DNA of 64,000 nucleotides, from positions 73,501 through 137,500 of the forward strand of contig JADKJH010000002.1 of the NCBI GenBank assembly GCA_016722505.1, in the 5' to 3' direction. The translations under genes were made by a program, and so were the position numbers. Numbering within the stretch: the first letter of the stretch is position 1; each line of letters opens with the position of its first letter. The notes under the pieces are model-generated. The model had not been told where the DNA came from. It made no database searches and saw only the letters and a list, made by a program, of their open reading frames with translations. Below, in pieces: positions 27,509 through 37,897 of the stretch. The stretch comes from Holophagaceae bacterium (GTDB lineage: Bacteria > Acidobacteriota > Holophagae > Holophagales > Holophagaceae).

Positions 27509-28560
27509 CCATCAATGCTCCCGATCCTGAACGCATCGCCCAGTGGACCAAGGCCCTCTGCCAGGTGGATTCCACCACTGGAAATGAAGCTCGGTTGATC
27601 CCCGTCCTCACGGATCTGTTCCTCAATCTAGGCGCCCGGCTCCAATGGCAGATCGTGGAAGGAGGCCGCCACAATCTCCTGGCGACCTGGGGTGAACCGA
27701 AGGTGCTCTTCAGCACGCATCTGGATACGGTGCCACCCTACATCCCGCCGCACCGCGAGGGTTCCAGACTGCACGGTCGCGGCACCTGCGACGCCAAGGG
27801 GATTCTCGCCTCCATGGCCGAAGCCATCCGTCTGCTGCTGGCGGAAGGGCGGCGGGATATCGCATTCCTAGGTGTGGTGGGAGAAGAGACCGACAGTCTG
27901 GGGGCGCGCCTTGCGCTGGACCTGAAGCCCAGCCTTCCAAATCTGGTGGCTGTGATCAACGGCGAGCCCACCGGCAATCTGTTGGCCACGGGACAACGTG
28001 GATCGGCCCACCTGGCGCTGCGTTGCCAAGGACGCGCCGCCCATAGCGGAACACCCGAAATAGGCGTCAATGCCGCCTTTCCGATGTTTGATTGGATCAG
28101 CGCGATCCGCCAGCTGGAAGGCCGGAAGGATCCTGTCCTGGGGCCAGAGGTCTGGAACTTGGGCACCCTGCGGACCGGCCGGGCCATCAACGTGGTCCCG
28201 GATGAAGCCGAGGCCCGGATCTTCGCGCGCACGGTGTCCGGCAGCACTTTCGTGGATGACGTAAAGCGCCTCCAGCCCAACATTGGCATAGTGGAAGTAA
28301 TCTTCGAGCGGAACCCGGAGATCTTCCCCACCCTGGAAGGCTTCCCCACGGCGCCGGTGCCGTTCGGGTCCGATGCCCACACCCTGCGCCACTTGGTGCA
28401 GGATGGCTTTGTGGTCATGACAGGCCCCGGCTCCATCCGCGTGGCCCACACCGCCGAAGAATATCTCGACTTGGACGAGGCCGTTGCGGGGGTGGACCAG
28501 TACCGCGCCCTGGCCCGCAGGCTCCTGGAGACGCGGCCCGATCCCGACTACGTGATTTGA
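27505..28560 (+). CDS. dapE: M20-family deacylase, succinyl-diaminopimelate desuccinylase-like
   Basis: About 351 residues starting at ATG 27505, overlapping the dapF stop by four bases, with AAGGGTGGAAC upstream. Zn-ligand motifs of the M20 family are present: STHLDTVPP, RGTCDAKGIL with the bridging Asp, VVGEETDS with the catalytic Glu, and AHTAEEYLDL at the C-terminus. A dimerisation lid lies between. Coupling to dapF suggests desuccinylation of N-succinyl-LL-diaminopimelate, but acetylornithine deacetylase-like relatives share these motifs, so the substrate is inferred from context. Confidence 0.8.
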   Translation: MTINAPDPERIAQWTKALCQVDSTTGNEARLIPVLTDLFLNLGARLQWQIVEGGRHNLLATWGEPKVLFSTHLDTVPPYIPPHREGSRLHGRGTCDAKGILASMAEAIRLLLAEGRRDIAFLGVVGEETDSLGARLALDLKPSLPNLVAVINGEPTGNLLATGQRGSAHLALRCQGRAAHSGTPEIGVNAAFPMFDWISAIRQLEGRKDPVLGPEVWNLGTLRTGRAINVVPDEAEARIFARTVSGSTFVDDVKRLQPNIGIVEVIFERNPEIFPTLEGFPTAPVPFGSDAHTLRHLVQDGFVVMTGPGSIRVAHTAEEYLDLDEAVAGVDQYRALARRLLETRPDPDYVI

Positions 28561-28589
28561 GGATCAAAACCCTCAGGGCTGGTTCGTCC

Positions 28590-28835
28590 TCAGGATTTCT
28601 TCCCTTTCGCGTTCTTAGGTGTTCCGTCCTTTTCCAGGTACTGATCCGGATTCTTGATCAGCTTGGCGTCGCATCCAGGGCAGCAGATGTAATACTGGCG
28701 GCCTCTCACCGTGACGATGGGGCTTTTGCCTGGCGTCACGGCGTTGCCGAGCACCGGGCAGATAGTATTGGTGGGAGCAGCCGTGGCGGGGCCTGCGAGG
28801 GCGATCAGAGCGCTGAAAACGAGAGGGGTGAGCAT
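28590..28835 (-). CDS. Small secreted YHS/TRASH-like metal-binding protein
   Basis: An 81-residue protein with a signal peptide (to about residue 19), GAGGA before the ATG, and the cysteine pattern CPVLGN...YYICCPGCDAKL, followed by KNPDQYLEK. This matches the YHS/TRASH type of zinc-ribbon-like metal-binding domain. It is the last gene of the efflux operon, 43 nt after CusA. The role inferred is periplasmic metal binding or delivery to the efflux pump. Confidence 0.7.
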   Translation of the reverse strand: MLTPLVFSALIALAGPATAAPTNTICPVLGNAVTPGKSPIVTVRGRQYYICCPGCDAKLIKNPDQYLEKDGTPKNAKGKKS

Positions 28836-28878
28836 GGGTGGTTCCTCATGGATGAGAGGCTTTCAGCCTCGGTTGGAT

Positions 28879-31800
28879 TCAGTTGATGGCTGGCTCTGCT
28901 TGAAGCGTGGTGGGTTCTTCCGCTAACTCTCTACCTTTCCACAGGTAGTACACCGCAGGATAGACCAGCAATTCCAGGATGAAGGAGGTGACCAGCCCGC
29001 CCACCATGGGCGCGGCGATGCGCTTCATCAGGTCGGCGCCGGCGCCGGTGGACCAGAGGATCGGCAGCAGGCCCATGAAGGCCGCGCAGACGGTCATGGC
29101 CTTGGGCCGCACGCGCTTCACGGCACCATGGATGATGGCTTCGCGGAGATCCGCCTTCGTATTCAGACGCCCCGCTTTCGCGGCCTCGTCGTGGGCCAGG
29201 TCCAGGAACAGCAGCATGAACACCCCGGTCTCGGCGTCCAGGCCCATGAGCGCGATCATGCCCACCCACACGGCGATGGAAACGTTGTATCCGAGGATGT
29301 AGAGCAGCCACACGGCGCCGATGGCCGAGAATGGCACCGCCAGCATCACCAGGCTCGCCTTGAACGCGGAGCGCGTGTTCAGGTAGAGCAGGCCGAAGAT
29401 CAGCACCAGCGTGATGGGCAGGATCAGTTTCAGCCGCTCGCGCACCCGCACCATGTTCTCGAACTGGCCGCTCCACAGGACCGAATAGCCCGTGGGCATC
29501 TTGAGGCCGCTGGCCAGCGCCTTTTTCGCCTGGTCCACGTAGCTTCCGACATCAATCTTCGAGGTGTCGAAGTCCACGAACACATAGCCTGTCAGCAGAC
29601 CGTTCTCATCGCGGATCATGGCGGGGCCCTGAACCATTTTCAGTTCCGCGAGTTCCGACATCGGCACCTGGCCGCCCTTGGGAAGGGGCACCAGCACGCG
29701 GTTCAGCGAAGCCGCATCGCTGCGGTAATCCCGGAGCAGCCGGACATTCACCGGATAGCGCGCCCGGCCTTCATACACCGTGCTCTGGTTCTCCCCGCCC
29801 ACGGCGGTGATCACGATCATGTTCGCCTGGTCGACGCTCAGGCCGTAGCGCGCGAGCTGTTCGCGCTTCAGCACGAAATCCAGGAAATAGCCGCCCTGGA
29901 CCCGCTCCGCAAAGACACTGCGCGTTCCAGGAACCATGCGCAGCAGGGCCTCGGCCTCGACGCCGAGCTTCTCTATTTCGGTTGAATCCGAGCCGCTGAT
30001 TTTCAGCCCCACCGGGGTCCGGATGCCCGTGCTGAGCATGTCGAGCCGCGCCTTGATGGGCATGGTCCAGGCGTTGCTGAAGCCCGGCATCCGCAAGGCC
30101 TTGTCCATCTCGGCGACCAGTTCCTCGTGGGTGATACGGTCCCGCCAGAAGGAACGGAGCAGCCCCTTCATCCAATCGGGAGCCCAGGAGGAATACCAGC
30201 GGCGTTTCTCGCGCCACTCGGCTTCAGGCTTCAGGAGCACGGTGGTTTCCATCATCGAAAAGGGCGCGGGATCCGTGGGCGTTTCGGCCCTGCCGGCCTT
30301 GCCGAACACCCGGCTGACCTCTGGGAAATTCCGGAGGATGCGGTCCTGGATCTGGAGCGCACGTCCCGCCTCGGCTTCCGACAGGCCCGGGAAGGTCGTG
30401 GGCATGTACAGGATGGAACCCTCATCCAGCGGCGGCATGAATTCCGATCCCAATTTCATGTAGACCGGAATCGTCGCCAGCACGAGGAGGGCGGACACGA
30501 TGATGGTCGCCTTGGCGTGCTTCAGCACGAAGCGGCAGGGCGGCTCGTAGATGCGGTGCAGGAGCCGGCTGATGGGATGGCGTTCCTCGGCGTAGTAGGT
30601 GCCGATGAAGAGGGTGTCGCACACGCGCGCGAACCACTTCGGCTTGAAGGAAGGGGTCCATGCGCGCGAACAGCATCCGCATGGCCGGGTCGAACGTGAT
30701 GGCCAGCACCGCGGCGATGGCCATGGCCAGGTTCTTGGAATAGGCCAGGGGCTTGAACAGGCGGCCCTCCTGGTCCACCAGGGTGAAGACCGGCACGAAA
30801 GCGACGGCGATGACCAGCAACGAGAAAAAGACCGAAGGCCCGACTTCCAGCAGCGCTTCGAGCCGCACGGCGTGGAAGTCGCCGACCCTTCCTCCCGAAT
30901 CCCAGATATGCAGCCGGTTGTAGGCGTTTTCGACCTCCACGATGGCGCCGTCCACCAGCACGCCGATGGAGATGGCGATCCCCGCGAGGGACATCAGATT
31001 CGCGTTGAGCCCCATGGCGTACATGGGGATGAAGGCCAGCGCCACGCTCACGGGGATCGTCACGATGGGCACGATGGCCGAGGGCACGTGCCACAGGAAG
31101 ATCAGGATGATGATGGAAACGATGATCATCTCTTCGATGAGCTTCCACTTCACGGTGTGGATGGCGCGGTCGATGAGATCCGAACGGTCGTAGGTGGTGA
31201 TGACTTCCACGCCCGCAGGCAAGGAAGGCTTCAGGTCCTCCAGCCGGGTTTTCACCCGCTCGATGACGTGCAGCGCGTTCTCCCCCTGCCGCATGACGAT
31301 GATGCCGCCCACCACATCGCCACGGCCATCCAGATCCGTCACGCCGCGGCGCAACTCGGGCCCCAGGGTGACGGTGGCCACGTCGCTGATGCGCACCGGC
31401 GTTCCGTTCTCGGCCTTCAGCCCGATGCCCGCGATATCGCCCACAGTCTTGGCGTAGCCCCTGCCCCGCACCATGTATTCTCGGCCGGAGAACTCCACCA
31501 GGCGCCCGCCGACATCGTTGTTGCCCTTGCGGATGGCCTCCACGACCGCATCCATCCCAAGGCCGTAACTGGCCAGGGCATTGGGATTCACGTTCACCTG
31601 GTACTGCCGCACCTGGCCGCCCACGGTGGCCACCTCCGCCACGCCCTGCACGGATTGCAGCTGGTAGCGCAAGAACCAATCCTGATAGGAACGCAGTTCG
31701 TCGCTGCGGTGCTGGCCGCTCTTGTCCACCAGGGCGTACTGGAACACCCATCCGACGCTCGTCGCATCAGGCCCGAGTTCGGTCTGCACGCCGGAGGGCA

Positions 31801-32158
31801 GCTTCGCCTGGATCTTGCTCAGGTATTCCAGCACACGGCTGCGGGCCCAGTACAGATCCGTGCCGTCCTCGAAAATCACGTAGACGTAGCTGTACCCGAA
31901 GTCCGAAAAGCCGCGGACGGCCTTCACCTTCGGAGCGCCTAGAAGGCTGGTGACGATGGGGTAGGTGACCTGCTCTTCCAGGATGTCGGGGCTGCGGTCC
32001 CACTTCGAATACACGATGACCTGGGTGTCCGACAAATCCGGAATGGCATCCACGGGGATATTGCGGATGGACCAGATGGAAAAGAGCAGCGCCACGAAGG
32101 TGGCAGCGATGACCAGGGCCCGGTTGTGGGCTGAAAAGGAAATGATGCGCCGGATCAT
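28879..32158 (-). pseudogene. cusA: CusA/CzcA-family heavy-metal RND efflux permease, frameshifted
   Basis: About 1,090 codons in two frames joined near 30645-30660. The N-terminal frame (from 32158) has the RND start RRIISFSAHNRALVIA and the first pore domain with SDTQVIVYSKWDRSPDILEEQVTYPI-like sequence. The C-terminal frame resumes in the second membrane half (PPLDEGSILYMPTTFPGLSEAEA) and ends with the six-helix block ALMGLDAETGVFMLL. The shift is a gain of one base or loss of two in CCTTCCTTCAAG. It follows CusB with a 3-nt gap. CusA pumps monovalent Cu/Ag out in exchange for protons. Whether the gene is really broken is uncertain. Confidence 0.85.
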
Positions 32159-32161
32159 GGC

Positions 32162-33515
32162 TCACTTCCCCGGGGCTGCGGCGGAACGCAGCCGCGATTC
32201 GGAATCCAGCAGGAAGGCCGCGCCGCTGGCGACTTTTTCGCCCTTCTCCAGGCCCGACAGGATTTCCACCATCGCGCCCGCCGCCACGCCCACCTTGACT
32301 TCCCTCGGGGTGAACCGGTTTCCGGATTCTTCCACGAACACGACTTTGCGGAGCCCCGCATCCAGCACCGCGTCCGAGGGCACCAGCAGGCCTTTCCGAA
32401 GCGCGCTTTTCAGCAGCACATCGCCGAAAAGCTCGGGCCTCAGTTCGCCTGATGGATTGGCGAAGGTGATGCGCACCTTGGCCGTGCGGGTTTTCGGGTC
32501 CAGCACCGGCTCCAGGAAATGCACGCGGCCCTGGAAGCTGCGCCCCGGGAACGCGGTAAGCGTTAATGTCGCCGCCATGCCCACGCGGATCTGGGACAGC
32601 TCGGCTTCATAAATATCCGCCACCACCCACACGCTCGACAGATCCGGTGATCTCGAAGGGCGCATCCATGGAACTGATGCGGGCGCCTTCAACCACGTTT
32701 TTCACGGTGACCACCCCCGATACGGGGGATGGGATGGCAATGGATTTCGTGGGCGTGCCGCTCCGCTCCAACTCCTGGATGGCCGATTCCGGGATGTCCC
32801 AAAGCCTCAACCGCTTGTGCGCGGACTCCAGAAGTTCTGGTTCCACTCGCGCTCGAACCCAGCGCGTTTTTCGTTTTCAAGGCCAACAGGAATTCGTTTT
32901 GCGCCGACAACAATTCGGGGCTGTACAGGCGGAAGAGTGGCTGGCCCTTGGCCACTTTCTGGCCGGTGGAGTCCACGAAAAGCTTTTCCACAAAACCCTC
33001 GACCTTGACGTTCACCTTGCGCACCCGCGTCTCATCCACCACCACGCGGCCCGTGGCGCGGATCTCGCCACCCAAAGGGCCTTCCGCCACCTGGACCGTG
33101 CGCACGCCCAGCATCTGGCGGCGCTCGGCATCAAGACGCACCGGCGCCAGGCCTTCCACGGGCTGGCTTCCTGCTCGTCTTCATAGACCGCCACATAATC
33201 CATGCCCATTTCATCCTTGCGGGGGGTTGGCGAGGTCTGGCGGGGATCCATGGGGGAGCGGTAGAAGGCGATTTTGCGCTCTCCTTTGCTCTCGGGCTTC
33301 AATGGCACCAGGCTCATCCCGCAGATGGGGCAATCGCCCGGTTGATCGCGGATGATCTGGGGATGCATGGGGCAGGTGTAGCTGACCGGCGCAGGCGCCT
33401 TCGTGGCTTCTGCCGAAGGCTTGCCGCGATGCATCAGGGCCACCGCCCCGCCGCCCAGAAGGGCGCCCAGAAGCAGAATCGCGATGCCGCTCAGGAATGG
33501 ATTCTTCATGGTCAT
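32162..33515 (-). pseudogene. cusB: CusB-like periplasmic adaptor with heavy-metal-binding domain, three frameshifts
   Basis: About 450 codons in four frame segments, joined near 33159-33163, 32841-32860 and 32641-32650. The start at ATG 33515 follows GGGAG. After a signal anchor the N-terminal heavy-metal-binding domain has YTCPMHPQIIRDQPGDCPICGMSLVPL, including the CPMHP copper-binding motif. The rest is the membrane-fusion protein with barrel-sandwich and beta-barrel regions (EGFVEKLFVDSTGQKVAKGQPLF; SSVWVVADIYEAEL; PELFGDVLLKSAL). Its role is to link CusA with the outer-membrane channel. Three shifts in one gene are suspicious for a local assembly error cluster. Confidence 0.8.
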
Positions 33516-33528
33516 GGTGTCTCCCAAA

Positions 33529-34872
33529 TCACATGGAGGGCGCTGCAGATGCAACGCGCCCGGAAACCTGCATGGAGTTTCCAATGCCTGGGGCCGTGAT
33601 TGGATTCGCTTCATCCAAAGCGATTACCAAACCTTGGGCATCGGCCTGCTCTTTCAGGAATGCAGCGCGGTCCTGGATGTAGCCGTTAAGAACTTCCAGC
33701 ACGGAGGAAAATGAAGCCCGCCCTGTTTCGAACTGTGCCAAAGCCGATTCAAAGGCGGCTTTGGATTGCACAAGCACTGGAGCATACAGCCGGAGAATCC
33801 GGGTGCTGGCCTCCAAGGCGGCGAGACGCTGTTCCGTGGCTTGGGCAAGGCGGCGGCGCTGGTCATCCAGATTGGACTCTTCGGATTTCTGAAGCGCCTC
33901 GTTTTCGGCGATCGCCCGCCGTTGTTTGGTGCGTGACCAAAGCGGAATCGAAACACTGAAGCCGACTTGCCACATGGGATCCAATGCGCCGCGAGGCATG
34001 ATGCCCGCGCTCAAGGCGAAGTCTGGCCGCAATTCCAGTTTCGCCAATTCCACCCGCGATGCCGCGTGCATGATGTGGTGGCGGGAGGAGTGCAGTTCCG
34101 GGCTGCGGTCCTCGGCCTGTTTGATCGCCGCCTCGCGCGGCGGCACCGTGGGTGGGAGCATCCCCTCCAGCAAGGCCCTGGTCTCGATCGGAGCATCCAG
34201 CGGCCTTCCCGCCAGGCGGTCCAGCTCGATGACCTTGGCACGGGCTTCGGACTCCAACCTGAGGGCCTGCTGGGCCGCTTTCATGCGCTCCAATTGGGCT
34301 CGAAGCAGGTCCAGCTGGCTGCCCTGGCCTGCTTCATAGCGGGCTTTGGCAACGGCCTCCGCTTGCTTCCAGATGAGTTCTTGTTCCTTCTGCAGCGCCT
34401 GTTGCCCTCGAACCAGGAGCAGGCCCACATAGGCCCGCCGGAGGTCCGATTCCAAGGTCAGACGGATCCGGTCCACGCTGGCCCTCGCGGCTTCAGCATT
34501 GGCCGAAATAACATCCTCGCGCAACTTGCGTTTACCCGGATACGGAAAGGCCTGGGACGCCATGATCGTCCCCCAGGTGGTCTCCATGCGGCCGATCTCG
34601 AAGCGCTTGAAGCCATCATTCTGGTAGCCAAGCGAAAGCAGGGGATCCGCTAGGCTTCCTGCCTGAGGAATCCTTTCCTCCTCAGCCTCCGCGGCCCGGA
34701 TGGCTGCGGCCAATTGAGGGCTTTTCTCCATCGCTTCCCGGATCAGTTCTCGTAGAACCGGATCCTCGGCTGGAGTGGTTGGAATGGATACTGGGCTGGC
34801 TTGGGCCATGGCTTGGGGTCCCACCATGAATGGCAGGACGGCGGCCAGGACCAAGCGCGAGGAAATGCGCAT
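33529..34872 (-). CDS. TolC-family outer-membrane efflux protein
   Basis: A 447-residue outer-membrane channel with a signal peptide (residues 1-24) and GGAG upstream of ATG 34872. Two OEP repeats with long alpha-helices are visible (AAEAEEERIPQAGSLADPLL, RARAEAARASVDRIRL-like stretch, and SESARAKVIELDRLAGRPL; a second set with ELHSSRHHIMHAASRVELAKLELRPDFALSAG). Its stop is 13 nt before cusB, so the operon order is TolC-CusB-CusA, as in copper/silver efflux systems. The C-terminal ~30 residues (ITAPGIGNSMQ...) are unusual. Confidence 0.88.
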   Translation of the reverse strand: MRISSRLVLAAVLPFMVGPQAMAQASPVSIPTTPAEDPVLRELIREAMEKSPQLAAAIRAAEAEEERIPQAGSLADPLLSLGYQNDGFKRFEIGRMETTWGTIMASQAFPYPGKRKLREDVISANAEAARASVDRIRLTLESDLRRAYVGLLLVRGQQALQKEQELIWKQAEAVAKARYEAGQGSQLDLLRAQLERMKAAQQALRLESEARAKVIELDRLAGRPLDAPIETRALLEGMLPPTVPPREAAIKQAEDRSPELHSSRHHIMHAASRVELAKLELRPDFALSAGIMPRGALDPMWQVGFSVSIPLWSRTKQRRAIAENEALQKSEESNLDDQRRRLAQATEQRLAALEASTRILRLYAPVLVQSKAAFESALAQFETGRASFSSVLEVLNGYIQDRAAFLKEQADAQGLVIALDEANPITAPGIGNSMQVSGRVASAAPSM

Positions 34873-34928
34873 GGGAACTCCGGATCATTACTACACTTCG
34901 CGGAAAGCACGGTTTCGCGATAGATGGA

Positions 34929-35348
34929 TCAGATCCGGAGGATTCTCAACTTCGAAAGGCGGTCAGGGACCCTGTCTGGAACACCATCAACAGCCCGGGT
35001 GAATCCTGAGGTTTTAGTTGCCGCAAAAATGGACATGGCCTGCTCGACCACGGCGGGCCAGGGATGTGCATAAGGGTCGCCGATCGCTTTGACGGCCTCG
35101 ACTTCGTCAGGAACCTGGGGCAGCTGCGCTGCCTGAATTGGCGCCTGGCCTCGGCCACAATTGGCCGGAGAAGGTGTTTGATCCTGGCCACAACTGGTTT
35201 GAGGAACTGCCTCGGGCGGGCAACAGGGCTCCTCGCCTGCGCAGCAACAGGCCTTCGGTGGACAGTTGGTAGGCAGGCTCACGGCCCCGCCCACCGCCGA
35301 TGTCATCAGCAGCGAGAAGGCGAAAAAGATGGAGAGGAGCCAGCGCAT
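34929..35348 (-). CDS. Secreted cysteine-rich protein, first gene of the metal-efflux operon
   Basis: A 139-residue protein beginning MRWLLSIFFAFSLLMTSAVGGA, a signal peptide. Directly after it comes a Cys/Pro cluster: CPPKACCCAGEEPCCPPEAV, then TSCGQ and ANCGRG, giving nine cysteines in about 40 residues. The rest is ordinary. Being 56 nt upstream of the TolC-CusB-CusA genes, it is inferred to be a periplasmic copper-binding or sensing protein. Upstream in-frame sequence to 35438 lacks a ribosome site. No family is recognised. Confidence 0.6.
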   Translation of the reverse strand: MRWLLSIFFAFSLLMTSAVGGAVSLPTNCPPKACCCAGEEPCCPPEAVPQTSCGQDQTPSPANCGRGQAPIQAAQLPQVPDEVEAVKAIGDPYAHPWPAVVEQAMSIFAATKTSGFTRAVDGVPDRVPDRLSKLRILRI

Positions 35349-35628
35349 GGTCACGTACTTATAGAACGATACGCCGGAACGGGGGCGCGAGAAAGGGATG
35401 GTGTGGCATTTGTGACGCGGGTTGACGGATGGTCGCAATAGAAATCAGGTAACCGGCGCAGCATGCGTGCACCACGGATTGAAAAGCAAGCCGCTCGCGC
35501 GGCACGAAAAGCTTTTTGTGGATGGGGCTCCCTCCGCGCCTGCGGCGCTCCGGCCGCCCGGATGGCTGCGCCCGGTCATGCGGCTTCGACGCTCTCGCGT
35601 CTCGGCCTTGACCTACCGGCGCGCCACC

Positions 35629-35653
35629 GGGTTCGATCCCCATCGCCTGCTCC
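35629..35653 (+). repeat. Inverted fragment of the tRNA-Gly 3' end
   Basis: Twenty-five bases, beginning GGGTTCGATCCCCATCG, match the T-arm and acceptor end of the tRNA-Gly on the opposite strand with one mismatch (24/25). The matching part of the tRNA lies at 35683-35707. Together they flank the tRNA terminator as an inverted repeat. It is not a complete tRNA. It may be a duplication, a remnant of an integration site, or a decayed second tRNA copy. Confidence 0.75.
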
Positions 35654-35656
35654 TAA

Positions 35657-35681
35657 AAAAAAGGCCCTTCCGGGCCTTTTT

Positions 35682-35682
<1 letters not shown>
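35657..35682 (-). terminator. Rho-independent terminator after tRNA-Gly
   Basis: Perfect 11-bp stem (AAAAAAGGCCC / GGGCCTTTTTT) with a TTCC loop, giving a GC stem followed by a run of T on the minus strand. It lies immediately after the 3' CCA of the tRNA. It is symmetric, so it can also act from the plus strand. Confidence 0.85.
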
Positions 35683-35756
<74 letters not shown>

Positions 35757-35862
35757 GGAGATGCCCATGGTAGCTGGATTCAAAGCTTTTGCCAATGAGG
35801 CCCGTCTACCCCGGAATGCTGGCCGGGCATGGCCTGCCCAGCCCATCATTCGTTTCAATGGT

Positions 35863-36960
35863 TCAGTCCTTGCCCTTGCCTTCAACCAGCCGCTTGGCTT
35901 CCCGGCGAAGAAGTTCTGGGATGTTACGATCCCGCTGCATGAGCTTCAGGTCGAATTCGATCAGCCTCTTCAATTGGTTCAGGGCGATGGCCAATGGCGT
36001 GCGGGGATTGAAAGCGAGATTTCTCATGATCGCGTATTTTTTCATCCACTCGCGGTTCATGGAGATGATGCGCAGCACCTCTTCCTTCACCGTGCGCATT
36101 TGCGAAATATAGGCCACCTCGCCTTCGCCGATGCGTGGGTTGCGGATCACGTTCACTTGGATCAAGCGGTTGGATTCCCGGATGAGCAAGGTGCGCTCTT
36201 CCTTGCCACCCTTGATGGCAAGCATGATTTTCTGGTTGGTTTTCAAGCGCATCACGCGCTGGGTGAGGCTCAATGGAATCTCTTTGCCATCCAGGTCCAA
36301 GATGGGTTTGAGCAGGCGCTCCCGGACGGCTTCGACATCTTCCTCGGGTGCGGGTTCAGCCTCTTCTTCATCAACCGGAGCTTCCACTGGCATGGGCAAC
36401 TCCGCCCAAGCCTTGTCGAGTTTTCCGGCTATGACGTCTTCCAGGATCTCGATGCGCTCTTCAAAAACTTCCTTGGTGGCCGTGCCCAGCACATGGAAGC
36501 GGTTCTCGTTGACCCGCCGCTTGATGTTGTAGTCACCCTCGGGGTGTTCCTCGATCAGGTCCAGGATCCGCGGGCGCTTCAGCCACATCACCTGGTTGTT
36601 GAGGGGGATTTCCAGCACCGAACCCGGGAGATGGGGCACCGCCTGCTCCATCCATTCCGCGGTCAGGGCCTCGTGAAGCAGGGCCTTCTCCAGCAGGGCC
36701 GGCTCCTTCCGGTGCACCAGGATCACGCCCAGGATATCCGGGTCCTCCACTTCACCTGAGATGGCCATGCTCAGCAGGGACTCCGGCATTTCCATCAGGG
36801 TTTGAAGGCCCCTGGAAGCGAATTGCATTTCGCTGAAAATCGCGCCTGCGATGGCGTGCAGCAGGTCCTGCGGCGGAACCGGAAGGCTACCCCCCAACAG
36901 GGCCATGGCCATGGGTTCGGGCAACTGCTTGGCGATAAATCGCTCGACGAGGGGGTGCAT
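35863..36960 (-). CDS. Conserved hypothetical protein
   Basis: A 365-residue soluble protein starting at ATG 36960, preceded by CCGGAG. The N-terminal part is helical (PHLPGSVLEIPLNNQVMWL), followed by an acidic linker of repeated Glu/Pro (EEEAEPAPEEDVE). A second conserved part has TNQKIMLAIKGGKEERTLLI, NPRIGEGEVAYIS, NPRTPLAIALNQLKRL and MQRDRNIPELLRREAKRL. No signal or membrane segment is seen and no family is confidently recognised. It lies 51 nt downstream of the RodZ-like gene and may belong to the MoxR-RodZ-like transcript. Confidence 0.7.
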   Translation of the reverse strand: MHPLVERFIAKQLPEPMAMALLGGSLPVPPQDLLHAIAGAIFSEMQFASRGLQTLMEMPESLLSMAISGEVEDPDILGVILVHRKEPALLEKALLHEALTAEWMEQAVPHLPGSVLEIPLNNQVMWLKRPRILDLIEEHPEGDYNIKRRVNENRFHVLGTATKEVFEERIEILEDVIAGKLDKAWAELPMPVEAPVDEEEAEPAPEEDVEAVRERLLKPILDLDGKEIPLSLTQRVMRLKTNQKIMLAIKGGKEERTLLIRESNRLIQVNVIRNPRIGEGEVAYISQMRTVKEEVLRIISMNREWMKKYAIMRNLAFNPRTPLAIALNQLKRLIEFDLKLMQRDRNIPELLRREAKRLVEGKGKD

Positions 36961-37011
36961 CAGAACTCCGGTGGTGCGTTTGATTCTAGTATCAGGCCAA
37001 CGGCTCCGATG

Positions 37012-37897
37012 TCACTGGGACGCTTCCGGGTCCACTTCCGGCGCAGTGGGTGGGGGCTCTTCTGGAGTCTTTGGATGGATCCATTGTCCTTCGGCGTTGA
37101 ACCGACCCACCCAGGTTTCGCCGACACTTTGCCCATGGCGGACCACCCGCCCTGCCACTTCGAGGCTCACCACGCCAGCGTTGTCCAGGATGATGGTGAA
37201 GGCCCCCTTCACGCGCAAAAGCCAGGGTTCGCTCACCTGTAGCATACGTTTTTCATCCAGGCCATCGGCCACGATGTGGACTGGCGAGGCATCCTGGGCC
37301 CGCAACGCCACCAACAAGCCTTCATCGGTCCGAGGCGCTTCAGGCAACACCTCGCCCAGCACGGGATAATCACGGTTGGTGCCCCGCAGGGGAGCATGGG
37401 CCTCTGCCACAGGTTGCAGGACCGGATGTGTCCCGGAATGTTGTCCTTTATTTTCGTTCACCGCCCCGCGCTTGAGATTAGGACCGGGAACCACCAGCCA
37501 TGCTAAAAGGCCGATGGAGCCCGCCGCAAGCACGCCCATGACAATGCGCTCGAGCCGCTCCTGCTTTGGATCGGGAGAATCCTCGGCCATGCTGCCGGGA
37601 AGGGATTCCCAGGCTGCCTGATGCTCGGCCAGGTCCACCTCCAGACGCTCGGCGACCTGCCGGACCAGTGGGCGTTCACCTCCGGTTGGAAGCTGTTCAT
37701 AGACATCAGCTTCAAGGGACCGCAGCACGGATTCCTGCAAGTTCAAATCCCGGGCCAACCACTCAAGGCTCAGTCCCTTGGCTTCCCGCGCCTGGCGAAG
37801 CAGCGTTCCGAGGGATTTGCGCTCGACGTGGGCCGGGGGGGGGGGGGCGGGGGGGGGGGGCGAGGAGCGGGCGGTCCCCCTCGTCCTTGTTAGTCAT
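37012..37897 (-). CDS. RodZ-like protein with poly-proline-encoding C tract at its start
   Basis: An N-terminal helix-turn-helix of RodZ type (LGTLLRQAREAKGLSLEWLARDLNL, VLRSLEADVYEQLP) is followed by a membrane helix (MGVLAAGSIGLLAWLVV) and a periplasmic beta domain of DUF4115 type (RMLQVSEPWLLRVKGAFTIIL). The natural ATG 37897 overlaps the MoxR stop (ATGA) and begins MTNKDEGDRPLLA. A C tract of 12 + 13 bases (37835-37860) then encodes prolines before the HTH. As given, the tract is out of phase by one base with the HTH frame; translation only from TTG 37758 would lose part of the HTH. It probably acts in cell-shape or envelope organisation. Confidence 0.72.
37835..37860. repeat. Homopolymeric G tract (13 G, C, 12 G)
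   Basis: Plus-strand bases 37835-37847 are G, 37848 is C, and 37849-37860 are G. The tract lies within the first codons of the RodZ-like gene on the minus strand, about 36 nt after its start codon. Such tracts are prone to slippage in replication and to miscounting in sequencing. Confidence 0.95.

Noticed and set aside
30522..31751. Second minus-strand frame of 409 codons within cusA
   Set aside because: It reads as low-complexity Arg/Gly/His/Pro and overlaps the conserved RND frame; only that frame shows RND motifs.
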